From positions 58,823 to 122,822 of the forward strand of contig NZ_BAABHK010000023.1 in the NCBI RefSeq assembly GCF_039542055.1: a stretch of DNA of 64,000 nucleotides, given 5' to 3'. Below are positions 40,961 to 49,004 of this stretch, piece by piece. Source of the DNA: Actinoallomurus vinaceus. Lineage in GTDB: Bacteria > Actinomycetota > Actinomycetes > Streptosporangiales > Streptosporangiaceae. Below the pieces are notes generated by a model. The model was not told the origin of the DNA and made no database searches. It worked only from the letters and a program-made list of their open reading frames with translations. The translations under genes and the position numbers were made by a program. The number at the start of each line of letters is the position of its first letter. Positions within the stretch are counted from its first letter, which is position 1.

Positions 40961-41671
40961 ATGAGCGCGCCCGAGAGCGATTGGACCCGCCCGGATCTCC
41001 GCCCGCCGAGGCGGCGCCGACGGCGGCCGTGGATCGTCGCTCTGGTGATCGTTCTAGTGCTGCTCGGTCTCCTCGTCGTCCTGGACCGGTTCGCGGCCGC
41101 GTACGCCGAGAGCCGCATCGCCGATGAGATCCAGAAGGAGGGCTTCGGTACCCGTCCCGACGTGACGATCCACGGCTTCCCCTTCGTGACCCAGGTCCTG
41201 GACCGCCACTTCCCGCACGCCCACATGACCGCGCGCGACGTACGCGAGGGGCCGATCTCCATCAGCCGCATCGACGGCGACGTACGCGACGTGCGCATCG
41301 ACTCGGGGTTCCGCAAGGGCACCCTCGGCCGGGTGGACGGCACCGCGACCATCGCGTTCGGCGAGCTGGCCAAGGTCTCCGATGAACCTGGGGTGACGTT
41401 CTCCGCGGCCGGTCCCGACAGAGTGAAGGGCGACGTCGACTTCGGCATCGCATCCGGCACGGTCGTCTGGCAGGTCACCAAGGTCGGCAACCAGATCCGC
41501 GTCCACCCGCTGTCGGCCGAGGGCTTCTCCCTCGCCGACCTCGACCAGGACCTCGACTTCACCGTGCCGGTGGACGGGCTGCCGCTCGGCCTGACGTTCC
41601 AGAACCTGTCGGTCACCGCCAAGGGCGTCGAGCTGCACGTCACCGGTTCCCACATCGCCTTCAGCGGCTGA
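40961..41671 (+). CDS. LmeA-like phospholipid-binding protein (DUF2993)
   Basis: A 236-residue envelope protein. A basic N-terminus (PPRRRRRRPWIV) precedes one membrane segment (VALVIVLVLLGLLVVL), then a soluble outer domain of the DUF2993/LmeA family. Markers are FAAAYAESRIADEIQ, the VTIHGFPFVTQVL motif and repeated beta strands (DVRDVRIDSGFRKGT). Mycobacterial LmeA binds phosphoinositides and promotes lipomannan elongation. Its position divergent from the FHA/ABC lipid exporter supports an envelope-lipid role. No clear ribosome-binding site; ATG 40961 preferred over GTG 40919. Confidence 0.82.
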   Translation: MSAPESDWTRPDLRPPRRRRRRPWIVALVIVLVLLGLLVVLDRFAAAYAESRIADEIQKEGFGTRPDVTIHGFPFVTQVLDRHFPHAHMTARDVREGPISISRIDGDVRDVRIDSGFRKGTLGRVDGTATIAFGELAKVSDEPGVTFSAAGPDRVKGDVDFGIASGTVVWQVTKVGNQIRVHPLSAEGFSLADLDQDLDFTVPVDGLPLGLTFQNLSVTAKGVELHVTGSHIAFSG

Positions 41672-41880
41672 ACCACGCCGCTACGGGGTCGCAGGCGATG
41701 CGGGCGGCGCGAGCGCGGGCGAACTGGCGGCTGAACCACGCCGCCAAGGGGTCGCGTCGCGGACGCAGGCAGCGCGGGCGAACTTGCCGCCGCTACGGGG
41801 TCGCAGCGCGGGCGCGGGCAGGCGTACTGGCGGCTGCAGCGCCGTTACGGGGTCGCGGCGCGGGCGCGGGCGGCGCGGGC
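41672..41880. repeat. Degenerate tandem copies of a glycosyltransferase 3' end
   Basis: Units of roughly 55-75 bp containing (G)CTACGGGGTCGC, GCGGGCG and (A)ACTGGCGGCTG recur about four times, starting near 41680, 41738, 41795 and 41848. The last copy is the actual C-terminal coding end of the minus-strand glycosyltransferase, rich in Ala-Arg. The others lie beyond its stop codon. The pattern parallels the P450 gene end. Confidence 0.6.
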
Positions 41881-42747
41881 GTACTGATCGTCGAAACGGC
41901 GCGGGAACGGCAGCATGCGGTGCCGTTCGCGCCAGGTGGCGAGCTGGCGTACCGCGTTGCAGCCCGCTGCGGTGATGATCCGGTCGGCCTCGGCGAACAG
42001 CGGCCAGGCCGGGTAGACGTCGCGGTGCGCGACCTCCGGCGGCAAGGCGTCCGGGCGGCTCGGCGACACGAGCGTGAGGTACGGCCGCGCGCCCTCGATC
42101 GCCGCGATGTCCTGCGCGTACGCGACGAGCTGCGTCAGCTCGGCCGCGGGACCGGAGTGGACGATCAGCCAGCCGCCCGGCTCGACGGGGACGGCGGGGC
42201 GCGGCTCCGGCGGATCGGCCAGCGCCAGGGGCGCGACCGCGGACGACACCGCGTCGAGGTACGCGCGGTGGGCGCCTCCGACCGGCTCCACCAGCCAGGT
42301 CTGGGCGAACTCCAGCGGTTCCGGCGGCAGCAGCGGCCGGTAGGCGTCCCAGCGCAGCAGGCGGGCGAGGTGGACGACGCGGGTACCGGGCGGAACGGCG
42401 GCGGCGCTCAGCTCGCCGGACAGCCCGGCCGGAAAGGCGTCCACGACCAGCTCACGCAGGCGCAGCTCGGCGAGGGTCGCGCGCACCCACCGCGTGAGGT
42501 CGTCCCGGCCCAGGCCGGCGGGCGCGGACCGGATCCGCTGCCCGGACAGGACCCGCGGATCACCGGCGAACGGGGAGCCGGTCAGGATCGTCACCGGTTC
42601 CCCCGTCAGCCCGCGGGTGTGAAGGTACGCCCGGATCCGGGTGAGATGCCCCAGCCCGCCACCGTGCGCGTAGCAGACGATCAACGCCGGACCACCGGCG
42701 CGGCCGCGAAGACGGCCCGCGGCTCCGGCGGCCGCCCGGACCGCCAC
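41845..42747 (-). CDS. GT-B glycosyltransferase-like protein (MurG/GT28-related)
   Basis: A 300-residue protein with a MurG-like start (VCYAHGGGLGHLTRIRAYL, the glycine-rich donor-side loop) and a C-terminal half with ADRIITAAGCNAVRQL and LPFPRRFDDQYARA, matching the acceptor/donor-binding end of predicted GT28-type transferases. It is shorter than MurG (about 360), mainly in the linker. It is the last gene of a minus-strand glycosylation cluster and follows a GT4 gene by 62 bases. The GTG start follows GAAGG. Donor and acceptor are unknown. Confidence 0.75.
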   Translation of the reverse strand: MAVRAAAGAAGRLRGRAGGPALIVCYAHGGGLGHLTRIRAYLHTRGLTGEPVTILTGSPFAGDPRVLSGQRIRSAPAGLGRDDLTRWVRATLAELRLRELVVDAFPAGLSGELSAAAVPPGTRVVHLARLLRWDAYRPLLPPEPLEFAQTWLVEPVGGAHRAYLDAVSSAVAPLALADPPEPRPAVPVEPGGWLIVHSGPAAELTQLVAYAQDIAAIEGARPYLTLVSPSRPDALPPEVAHRDVYPAWPLFAEADRIITAAGCNAVRQLATWRERHRMLPFPRRFDDQYARAARARAATP

Positions 42748-42809
42748 GCGGGGACCTTCGCCCCCTGCGCGGGCCAGAGCCTGGGGCGCTTCACCCTGCG
42801 CATTCGGAT

Positions 42810-43919
42810 TCAGGCCCGGGGCCGTACGGTCTCGGTCAGGACGGCCAGGTATCCGGACGTCTCGGCCTCGGGGGTGAAGTCTCGGTGGACGCGTTCACCC
42901 GCGGCCGCCCCCAGCTTGGCCAGCCGCTCGTCCGTGGCGCGGGCCGCGCGGTCCACGGCCGCGCGGCAGCCGTGGACGTCACCCGCCCGGAAGGTGAAGC
43001 CGATCTCCTCGTCCGCGAGGTCGGCCAGGCCGCCGGCGTCCGAGGCCAGCAACGGCACGCCGAGCGCCGCCGCCTCCAGGGCGACGTTCGGCAGCCCGTC
43101 GTAGAAGGACGGGAGCGCGACCAGGTCACAGGCCGCGTAGACGCCCGGCAGGTCGTACCGGTCTATGAACCCCATCCGCGTGTGGGCCACGGCGTCCAGG
43201 CGGGCCTCCACCCCATCCTCGAGCTCACCGACGAGGAGCAGGTGGAACGCCGGCGTGTGGCCGGAGGCGAGCAGCGCGTCGAGCAGGAACCCCACGCCCT
43301 TCTTGTTCTTCAGCTGCCCGATCAGCCCGATCACGCGGCGGCCGGGCTCGACGTGGGTCGCCCGCCACTCCCTCGCGCGGGCGCGCTCGGAGGGCAGGAC
43401 CTCCCAGTTCGCCATGTCGACGCTGTTGGCCACCCAGGTCACGGCGGCCTCCGGGACGAGCGCGGACACCAGCGGAGCGTGGGAGCGGGCGACCACGCAG
43501 ACCCGGGCGGAGCCGCGCAGCGCCGTCAGCAGCGCCTCCCGGCGGCGCAGCGAGAAGACGCCGGTGTCGAAGTCGTTGCCGCGCAGCAACGTGACCAGCG
43601 GCGCGCCGAGCCAGGCCGCCAGGACCGGCGCGCCGAGCACGGCGTACGTGCCGCCGAACGCGACGACGTGGGTGTACTCCTCGCCGACCAGCTCGGTCCA
43701 CAGGCGGCGCAGCGCGTGCTCGGGATTGTCCTCAAGCGGAACGACCAGCAGCCGGCCGCCGGCCTCACGATCCACCCGCCACGGCCGCGACCGGCGCGTC
43801 AGGTGCGCCACGTCGATCTCCACGCCCGCCCGGCGCAGTCCCCGCACGATGCGGTCGCAGGACTCGGCCATGCCGCCGCGGCTCGGCGGGTAGTGCTCGG
43901 TGATCCACAGGACGCGCAT
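42810..43919 (-). CDS. Glycosyltransferase family 4
   Basis: A 369-residue GT-B retaining transferase. The N-terminal acceptor domain opens with VLWITEHYPPSRGGMAE (the Gly-Gly loop). The C-terminal donor domain has IGLIGQLKNKKGVGFLLDAL, the ExF-type region LVALPSFYDGLPNVALEAAALGVPLLASD with the catalytic Glu pair, and GFTFRAGD. The ATG shares one base with the stop of the upstream zinc-ribbon gene (TGATG), so the two are translationally coupled. It probably builds a glycolipid or cell-surface glycan with the neighbouring transferases. Confidence 0.88.
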   Translation of the reverse strand: MRVLWITEHYPPSRGGMAESCDRIVRGLRRAGVEIDVAHLTRRSRPWRVDREAGGRLLVVPLEDNPEHALRRLWTELVGEEYTHVVAFGGTYAVLGAPVLAAWLGAPLVTLLRGNDFDTGVFSLRRREALLTALRGSARVCVVARSHAPLVSALVPEAAVTWVANSVDMANWEVLPSERARAREWRATHVEPGRRVIGLIGQLKNKKGVGFLLDALLASGHTPAFHLLLVGELEDGVEARLDAVAHTRMGFIDRYDLPGVYAACDLVALPSFYDGLPNVALEAAALGVPLLASDAGGLADLADEEIGFTFRAGDVHGCRAAVDRAARATDERLAKLGAAAGERVHRDFTPEAETSGYLAVLTETVRPRA

Positions 43920-44287
43920 CAGCTGTCGACCCAGTCGTTCCCGTCGTCGCCGCCGACGTCGAACCCGCCGTCGTCACCGGTGTCCCCGCCGACGTCGAAG
44001 CCGTCGTCCGTGTCGAACTGGTCGCGGTCGTAGGAGTCGAACTGGGAGTACCAGAGCGGGTCGCTGTACTGCCCGGAGCTCTGCTCGTAGTAGCGGCGGC
44101 GGTAGCCGCGCGCCCATCCCGGGTGGAAGGGGTCCGCGTAGGCCTGCGCGGCGGCGCACTCGGGGCACAGCCCCTGCGGGTCGACGTGTTCGGCGCACAC
44201 CGGCCGGCCGCAGCGGCAGACGGTGACCGACGGCCGCCCGCACCGGCCGAGCAGGAAGAAGCCGGTCGTCACGGCACAGGGGTTCAC
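43919..44287 (-). CDS. Small zinc-ribbon protein with acidic tail
   Basis: A 122-residue cytoplasmic protein. Residues 5-50 hold Cys pairs spaced like a treble-clef or B-box type zinc site (GRCGRP, VCRCGRPVCAEHVD, LCPECAA). The middle is Tyr/Gln/Ser-rich, and the C-terminal 35 residues are a low-complexity Asp/Gly repeat (GFDVGGDTGDDGGFDVGGDD). GTG after GAGGAG, overlapping the stop of the upstream gene by GTGA. Family not recognised beyond the zinc site. Overlaps on both sides place it firmly in an operon with an unknown protein and a GT4 enzyme. Confidence 0.7.
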   Translation of the reverse strand: MNPCAVTTGFFLLGRCGRPSVTVCRCGRPVCAEHVDPQGLCPECAAAQAYADPFHPGWARGYRRRYYEQSSGQYSDPLWYSQFDSYDRDQFDTDDGFDVGGDTGDDGGFDVGGDDGNDWVDS

Positions 44288-45012
44288 GCCGTTCTCCTCA
44301 CCGACGTCGCCGGCGGCGTCCACCGGAACGGTTCGGTCGCCACCGCCAGGATCCACTGGACCATGTCCACCTCGGCGGGCGCGGGGGCGAGCTTCATCGT
44401 CGAGCCGATCACCGTCCGCTTGCCGGACTTGACGCGCACGGCGATCCAGGGCGGCGGCGGGGTGTCCGGCTGCCGTACGTCCGTGCCGGGCGGGAGCGTC
44501 CGCCTCGCGGTGACCCGCTGCACCGTCTTGGTCTTGGTCTTCGTCTTGTGCTTCCCACGCGGGTTGACCTTGTGAACCTTGCGGTAGCGGACCCGGTCGG
44601 TGACGGTCAGCTCGAGGACGCTCCCGTCGCGCAGCACCGCCCGCACCGCGAGCCACGGGTCGAGCGCGAACCACTCGGTGATCTTCCGGATGGGCCGCCG
44701 GACCGGCAGCTCCCGGCTCGGCCCGGCCTTGCCGGGCACCTTGGGCCCGCGAAGGTCGGCGGTGACGCCGACGACGCCGTCCGGCGCGACGTCCTCGCAC
44801 AACACCCGGATCAGTGGCACCAGCACGGTCACCGTCCGGTCCGGCAGGCGCCACTTGCGCCGCTTCACGGTGCCCTCATGCTGGGCGAGGCTGGCCACCA
44901 CGGCGTTCCACTCGGCCGGCGGAAGCGTGACGGACGCGGTGCGCTGCCAGATGAGCCCCTGGTGGACCGGGTGGAACCGCTCGATCGCCGCCCGAGTCTT
45001 CCGCCAGAACAT
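44284..45012 (-). CDS. Hypothetical protein in glycosylation operon
   Basis: A 242-residue protein without signal or membrane segment and with no family I recognise. It is basic, with a Lys-Thr repeat (KHKTKTKTKT, about 155-164), and many short beta strands (VTVLVPLIRVLCEDV, VGVTADLRGPK). The tail has a Pro-rich strand (PDTPPPPWIAVRVKSG). ATG 45012 follows AGGG. It heads the group 44284-43919-42810-41845 and overlaps the zinc-ribbon gene. Confidence 0.68.
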   Translation of the reverse strand: MFWRKTRAAIERFHPVHQGLIWQRTASVTLPPAEWNAVVASLAQHEGTVKRRKWRLPDRTVTVLVPLIRVLCEDVAPDGVVGVTADLRGPKVPGKAGPSRELPVRRPIRKITEWFALDPWLAVRAVLRDGSVLELTVTDRVRYRKVHKVNPRGKHKTKTKTKTVQRVTARRTLPPGTDVRQPDTPPPPWIAVRVKSGKRTVIGSTMKLAPAPAEVDMVQWILAVATEPFRWTPPATSVRRTA

Positions 45013-45110
45013 GGCCCGGACCCTATCAACCGGACATCCACCGCCATAGCGCCTTTGGGCGGTCACGAAACGGTGCGGGCCAGAGCGTCCGGCTTCGCAC
45101 GGTCACGAAA

Positions 45111-45148
45111 CGCCGCAGGGTGATCCTGCGGAGGATCATCCTGCGGCG
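45111..45148 (-). terminator. Nested hairpin terminator after a GT4 gene
   Basis: CGCCGCAGG (45111-45119) pairs with CCTGCGGCG (45140-45148), and inside it GATCCT (45122-45127) pairs with AGGATC (45132-45137). It lies just beyond the stop of the 45162 glycosyltransferase. Next to it GGTCACGAAACG occurs twice (45061 and 45101). Confidence 0.75.
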
Positions 45149-45161
45149 GCAATCGACTCGG

Positions 45162-46361
45162 CTACGACCGACCCGGCTCTGCCCCTGAACCGGCCACGAG
45201 GCCGTACACGTCGGCCAGGCGGGCTCGGGCGGCGGACCAGGTGAGGTCGGCGAGGACGCGCTGCCGGCCGCGGTCGCCCATGGCGCGCGCGGCGTCCGGG
45301 TACTCCAGCAGGACGCGGAGCGCGCGGGCCAGCTCGGCGGGGCGGTCGGCGGCGACCAGCCGGCCGTGTTCGCCGTCGGTCATCAGCTCGCGTACGGCGG
45401 GCAGGTCGGAGGCGACCACGGGGACGCCGGCGGCCATCGACTCAAGGATCTTCAGCGGCGCGCAGCCCTGGTCGAGGTTGCGCGCGCAGCCGGTGAGCGG
45501 GGCGGCGGAGACGGCCGCGCCGGCCAGCCAGGCGGCGACCTCCGGGTGCGGGAGCGTGAACCGCCAGACGAGGCGGTCCGCGACGCCGAGGCGTTCGGCG
45601 AGGCGGCGCAGCGGCCGGGCGCGGCGCTCGGGTACGGACGAGCAGATGACGAGCCGCAGGTCGGTCAGGTCCGCGAGCCGCGCGAACGCCCGGAGCAGCA
45701 CGTCGACGCCCTGCCACGGCTGGAGGGCCCCGACGTAGATGAGGTACCGGTCGGGTGCCCCGTCCGGGCGCGCCGCGGTGTCCCGTACGTCGGCGCCGTT
45801 CGGCACCAGGTGGAGCTTGCTCTCCGGAACGCCCCGGCGGGACAGGGCCGACGCGATGACCCGCGAGGGCACGACGACCGCGTCGGCGCGATCCAGGCAG
45901 ACGCGCTCGAGATCTGCGATCTTGGCGAGCGTGGCGGGCGTCACCGACGGCCGGGTGTGCGCCAGCTCCACCGAGGGCAGGCCGTTGACCTCGTAGACAA
46001 CGCGATATCCCCGGTCGGGGAGGGTGACCACGGGCAGCGCGCTCCACGGGTCGCGGACGTGGCAGATCCGCAGGGTCGCCCGGTGGGGCTCCAGGTGCGC
46101 GGCGACCCACCGGGAGAACGCCTCCGCGCGCTCGAGCAGGTTCGGGATCTGCTCGCCGAAGCGGGCGATCTCGACGCCGCCGGGCTCCCGCTGGTAGCGC
46201 GGCAGGCCCCCGCCGCCGAGCACGCCGAGCAGGCCGCCGTCGTACCGGGCGAACAGCTCGGCCGCCATGTGGCCGATGTGCACGGCCGATCCCTTGCTGG
46301 ACGGGAAGCGATCGAACGCGAAGTACGCGGCGCGGACGCCCGTGGGTGCTTCCTCGGTCAT
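45162..46361 (-). CDS. Glycosyltransferase family 4
   Basis: A 399-residue GT-B transferase. N-terminal domain: YFAFDRFPSSKGSAVHIGHMA (acceptor loop) and VVYEVNGLPSVELAHT. C-terminal donor domain: LHLVPNGADV, LIYVGALQPWQGVDVLLRAF and PLTGCARNLDQGCAPLKILESMAAGVPVVASDLPAVRELM split across the catalytic region. Downstream of the epimerase gene on the same strand, but separated from it by a 220-bp region of tandem repeats that duplicate this gene's own 5' end. Confidence 0.88.
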   Translation of the reverse strand: MTEEAPTGVRAAYFAFDRFPSSKGSAVHIGHMAAELFARYDGGLLGVLGGGGLPRYQREPGGVEIARFGEQIPNLLERAEAFSRWVAAHLEPHRATLRICHVRDPWSALPVVTLPDRGYRVVYEVNGLPSVELAHTRPSVTPATLAKIADLERVCLDRADAVVVPSRVIASALSRRGVPESKLHLVPNGADVRDTAARPDGAPDRYLIYVGALQPWQGVDVLLRAFARLADLTDLRLVICSSVPERRARPLRRLAERLGVADRLVWRFTLPHPEVAAWLAGAAVSAAPLTGCARNLDQGCAPLKILESMAAGVPVVASDLPAVRELMTDGEHGRLVAADRPAELARALRVLLEYPDAARAMGDRGRQRVLADLTWSAARARLADVYGLVAGSGAEPGRS

Positions 46362-46616
46362 GCCCCGGGCTCCGTACGCGAGGACGCCGCACGAACCACA
46401 CCGTGCTCTTCATCGGCCGCCCCACGGGGCACCGTACGAACGTACGCGGCGCGGACCACCGCGGGCGCTCCATCGGTCATGCCCCGGGCTCCGTACGCGA
46501 GGACGCCACCCGGACCACACCGTGCTCTTCGACGGGAGGCCGTACGGACGTACGCGGCGCGGGCCACCGCCGGCGCTCCATCGGTCATGCCACGGGCTCC
46601 GTACGGTCGCGGTGCC
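46323..46616. repeat. Tandem duplication of a glycosyltransferase 5' end
   Basis: Units of about 119 and 108 bp, each starting GTACGCGGCGCGG (46323, 46442, 46550), recur two and a half times between the epimerase stop and the glycosyltransferase start. Each carries a copy of the start region: read on the minus strand, an ATGACCGA codon string followed by Ala-Pro and Val-Arg-Ala-Ala-Tyr codons. Only the left-most copy continues into a full gene. Confidence 0.75.
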
Positions 46617-47541
46617 AGCGGACCTGGTCGGGCAGGCCCTCGGCCAGGCCGATCCGCGCGGACCAGCCGAGCAGGCGCCCGGCCTTCGTCGTGTCGGCCC
46701 ACGTACGCGCCGCGTCCCCGGCCGCCGGGGCGTGCTCGTGCACCAGCGGCCGTACGTCCAGCAGTCCGGCCAGCAGGGCGATGGCGTCCCGGACGGTGAC
46801 GGACTCCGGGTGCCCGACGTTGAACACGGTTCCCGGTGGGAGGTCCGTGGTGGCCGCGGCGAGGGTCGCGGTGGTCACGTCGGCGACGTGGGTGAAGGCG
46901 CGCGACTGACCGCCGTCGCCGAAGACCGGCAGCGGCCTGCCGTCCCGCGCCGCCTCGATGAACCGGTGGAAGGCCATGTCGGGACGCTGCCGCGGGCCGT
47001 ACACCGAGAAGTAGCGCAGGATCACGGTCCGCAGTCCCTCCTCCGCCGCCCGCGCGGCGAGGCGTTCGACGGCGACCTTCGTCGTCGCGTACGGGCTGGC
47101 GGGACGCGGAGGGTCGTCTTCACGGTGCGGGCGGGCATCGGCGGAGCCGTACACCGACGAGCTCGACGCGATCACCACACGCGGACGGCGGCCGGGCGCC
47201 ACGGCTCGGCAGGCGTCGAGGAGACGCCGGGTCGCGGTGACGTTGTCGCGCTCGGCGACCGCTGCTCCGGCGCCCCAGGACGTGCGCACTCCGGGCCGGC
47301 CGGCCAGATGGACGACCGCGTCGGCCTCGGCGAGCTTGGTCAGGTCGTCCGTCGCCAGGTCGGTCTCGACGAGGGCGACGCCGGCCCGGTCGGCGAGGTG
47401 TGCCCAGGTGTCCCGTGCGACGTCCGGCGCGGCGGACCGGTGGAGGGCGTCGACGGCGAGCACCTCGTGGCCCGCGTCGGCCATCGCCTCCGCCACATGG
47501 CCGCCGATGAACCCGGCCGCCCCCGTCACCACCACCCGCAC
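46585..47541 (-). CDS. NAD-dependent nucleotide-sugar epimerase/dehydratase
   Basis: A 318-residue extended SDR. The NAD loop is VVVTGAAGFIGGHVAE, the catalytic Ser is in VIASSSSVYG, and Tyr/Lys are in SPYATTKVAVE. Later motifs are ILRYFSVYGPRQRPDMAF and DGGQSRAFTHVADV, typical of UDP-glucose/UDP-glucuronate 4-epimerase-like enzymes. It begins nine bases from the stop of the hydrolase gene. It probably supplies an activated sugar to the three downstream glycosyltransferases. Confidence 0.88.
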   Translation of the reverse strand: MRVVVTGAAGFIGGHVAEAMADAGHEVLAVDALHRSAAPDVARDTWAHLADRAGVALVETDLATDDLTKLAEADAVVHLAGRPGVRTSWGAGAAVAERDNVTATRRLLDACRAVAPGRRPRVVIASSSSVYGSADARPHREDDPPRPASPYATTKVAVERLAARAAEEGLRTVILRYFSVYGPRQRPDMAFHRFIEAARDGRPLPVFGDGGQSRAFTHVADVTTATLAAATTDLPPGTVFNVGHPESVTVRDAIALLAGLLDVRPLVHEHAPAAGDAARTWADTTKAGRLLGWSARIGLAEGLPDQVRWHRDRTEPVA

Positions 47542-47550
47542 GGGGGCACC

Positions 47551-48309
47551 CTAGTCGACAGCGATCGTCCGGGAGGCGGTCCATTGTCCGATCCGGTGGA
47601 TCAGCGCCGGAGTGGCGGCGCTCTCGGCGTGACCGTAGCCGGGTTCGATCCACAGCTCGCGCGGGTCGCGCGCCGCGCCGTACAGCTGTTCGGCGTGGTC
47701 GACCGGCAGGAACGGGTCTTGGTCGCCGTGCACGATGAGCAGCGGCGTCGGCGCGATGCGCCCCACGACCTCGTGCGGCGCCTCCGGCACCTTCGCCCAG
47801 GCGCCACCGGCGATCCGTGTCCTCCTGACGACGCGGGCGGCCAGGCGGCCCGATCGCTGCTCGATGGCCCAGTGGACACGGCGCATCGGCTTGGTGTCGC
47901 GGTAGTACCACCGGGCCGGGGCGCTCACCGCGACGACCGCGTCCACTCCTCCGTGCAGGGCCGCGTGGCGGACCACGACGGCCCCGCCCATCGAGAAGCC
48001 GACGAGCCCGACGCGCTCGTATCCGAGGTGACGGGCATGGCGGACCGCGGCGTCGACGTCGAGGATCTCCCGGTCGCCGACCGTGGACCGGCCGCCTGAC
48101 CTCCCGTGGCCGCGAAAGTCGATCGCGATCACGCCGCCGGCCTTGTTGAGCACGGCGGCGATCCGGCGCGTGGTCGGCTGCCGCCACGCGCCGGTGAACC
48201 CGTGCGCGAGGACCAGGCACAGGCCGTCCGAGCCGGGCAGGTGACCGGCGTCGATCCGGACGCCGTCCATCGAATGCAGGGTCAAGGGCTGAACGCTCAC
48301 ACCGTTCAT
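47551..48309 (-). CDS. Alpha/beta hydrolase
   Basis: A 252-residue serine hydrolase of the alpha/beta fold. Oxyanion region LVLAHGFTGAW, nucleophile elbow VGFSMGGAVV, acid Asp in VHGDQDPFLP and His in GYGHAES complete the triad. It is the first gene of the minus-strand glycan cluster. ATG 48309 is chosen; an earlier frame start would cross the dispersed repeat. Likely an esterase or acyl hydrolase of unknown substrate. Confidence 0.82.
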   Translation of the reverse strand: MNGVSVQPLTLHSMDGVRIDAGHLPGSDGLCLVLAHGFTGAWRQPTTRRIAAVLNKAGGVIAIDFRGHGRSGGRSTVGDREILDVDAAVRHARHLGYERVGLVGFSMGGAVVVRHAALHGGVDAVVAVSAPARWYYRDTKPMRRVHWAIEQRSGRLAARVVRRTRIAGGAWAKVPEAPHEVVGRIAPTPLLIVHGDQDPFLPVDHAEQLYGAARDPRELWIEPGYGHAESAATPALIHRIGQWTASRTIAVD

Positions 48310-48341
48310 CGTGCCCGCCCCGGGCCGGCTGGGGGTGCCCG

Positions 48342-48428
48342 GGTGGATCTCCGTCCGGCTTCGCGGCGTCCAGACCTTGCGAGGCGCACTCTGGACGCGG
48401 CTCGCACGAACAAGATCCACCGGACACC
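48342..48428. repeat. Dispersed hairpin repeat, copy 3
   Basis: GGTGGATCT (48342-48350) pairs with AGATCCACC (48413-48421), and inside it GCGTCCAGA (48366-48374) pairs with TCTGGACGC (48390-48398). The right arm contains the shared core ACGAACAAGATCCACCGGAC (48406-48425), identical to the copy after nadK. It lies between divergent-free ends upstream of the hydrolase gene. Confidence 0.7.
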
Positions 48429-48508
48429 CCAGCGCGGCCGTTCTCGGTCGGCGAGCGGCCTCGGCCCGGGAAGGACCGGTGCCCCGCCGACGGCGCCGTA
48501 CGGCGGGT

Positions 48509-48937
48509 TCAGCGTCTGATGTAGTCGACGAGTTGTTCGCGTTCGGTCTCCAGCTCGGAGATCGTGCTCTTCACGACGTCGCCGATGCTGACGATTCCGA
48601 CGAGACTCCCGTCGCGGACGACCGGGAGGTGACGGATGCGGTGCTCCGTCATCGTGACCCGCAGGCCGTCCACGTGGTCGCCGGGCGCGCACGTGCGCAC
48701 CGGCGTGGTCATGATCGTCGACACCGGAGCGTCCAGCACCTCCGCGCCTCGCTCGCCCAGCCGTCGGACGATGTCACGCTCCGAGACGATGCCCTCGATC
48801 GTGTTGTGGTCGCTGGACACGACGACGGCACCGATGTTGTGCTCCGCGAGCAACGCGAGCAGCCGCCGTACGCTCTCGTTCGGAGCGATCGTGGCGACGT
48901 CCCCGCCCTTCGCGCGGAGAATCTCCGAAATTCGCAT
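48509..48937 (-). CDS. CBS-domain pair protein
   Basis: A 142-residue cytoplasmic protein made of two CBS motifs (about 10-60: VATIAPNESVRRLLALLAEHNIGAVVV; about 75-130: HRIRHLPVVRDGSLVGIVSIGDVVK), a Bateman module that binds adenine nucleotides. Stand-alone CBS proteins like this are common in actinomycetes and often hypoxia- or stress-linked. ATG after GGGAGG. No catalytic partner is fused. Confidence 0.9.
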   Translation of the reverse strand: MRISEILRAKGGDVATIAPNESVRRLLALLAEHNIGAVVVSSDHNTIEGIVSERDIVRRLGERGAEVLDAPVSTIMTTPVRTCAPGDHVDGLRVTMTEHRIRHLPVVRDGSLVGIVSIGDVVKSTISELETEREQLVDYIRR

Positions 48938-49004
48938 TTATCGACCTCCCGGCTGGTCGGGACTGGCATTACTACGCCAAGCATCCCCCCTCTCCGGGAA
49001 AACG

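Noticed and set aside
46323..46616. Considered as CRISPR or an insertion-sequence end
   Set aside because: Units are over 100 bp, degenerate, and copies of the adjacent gene start; no transposase or terminal inverted repeats.
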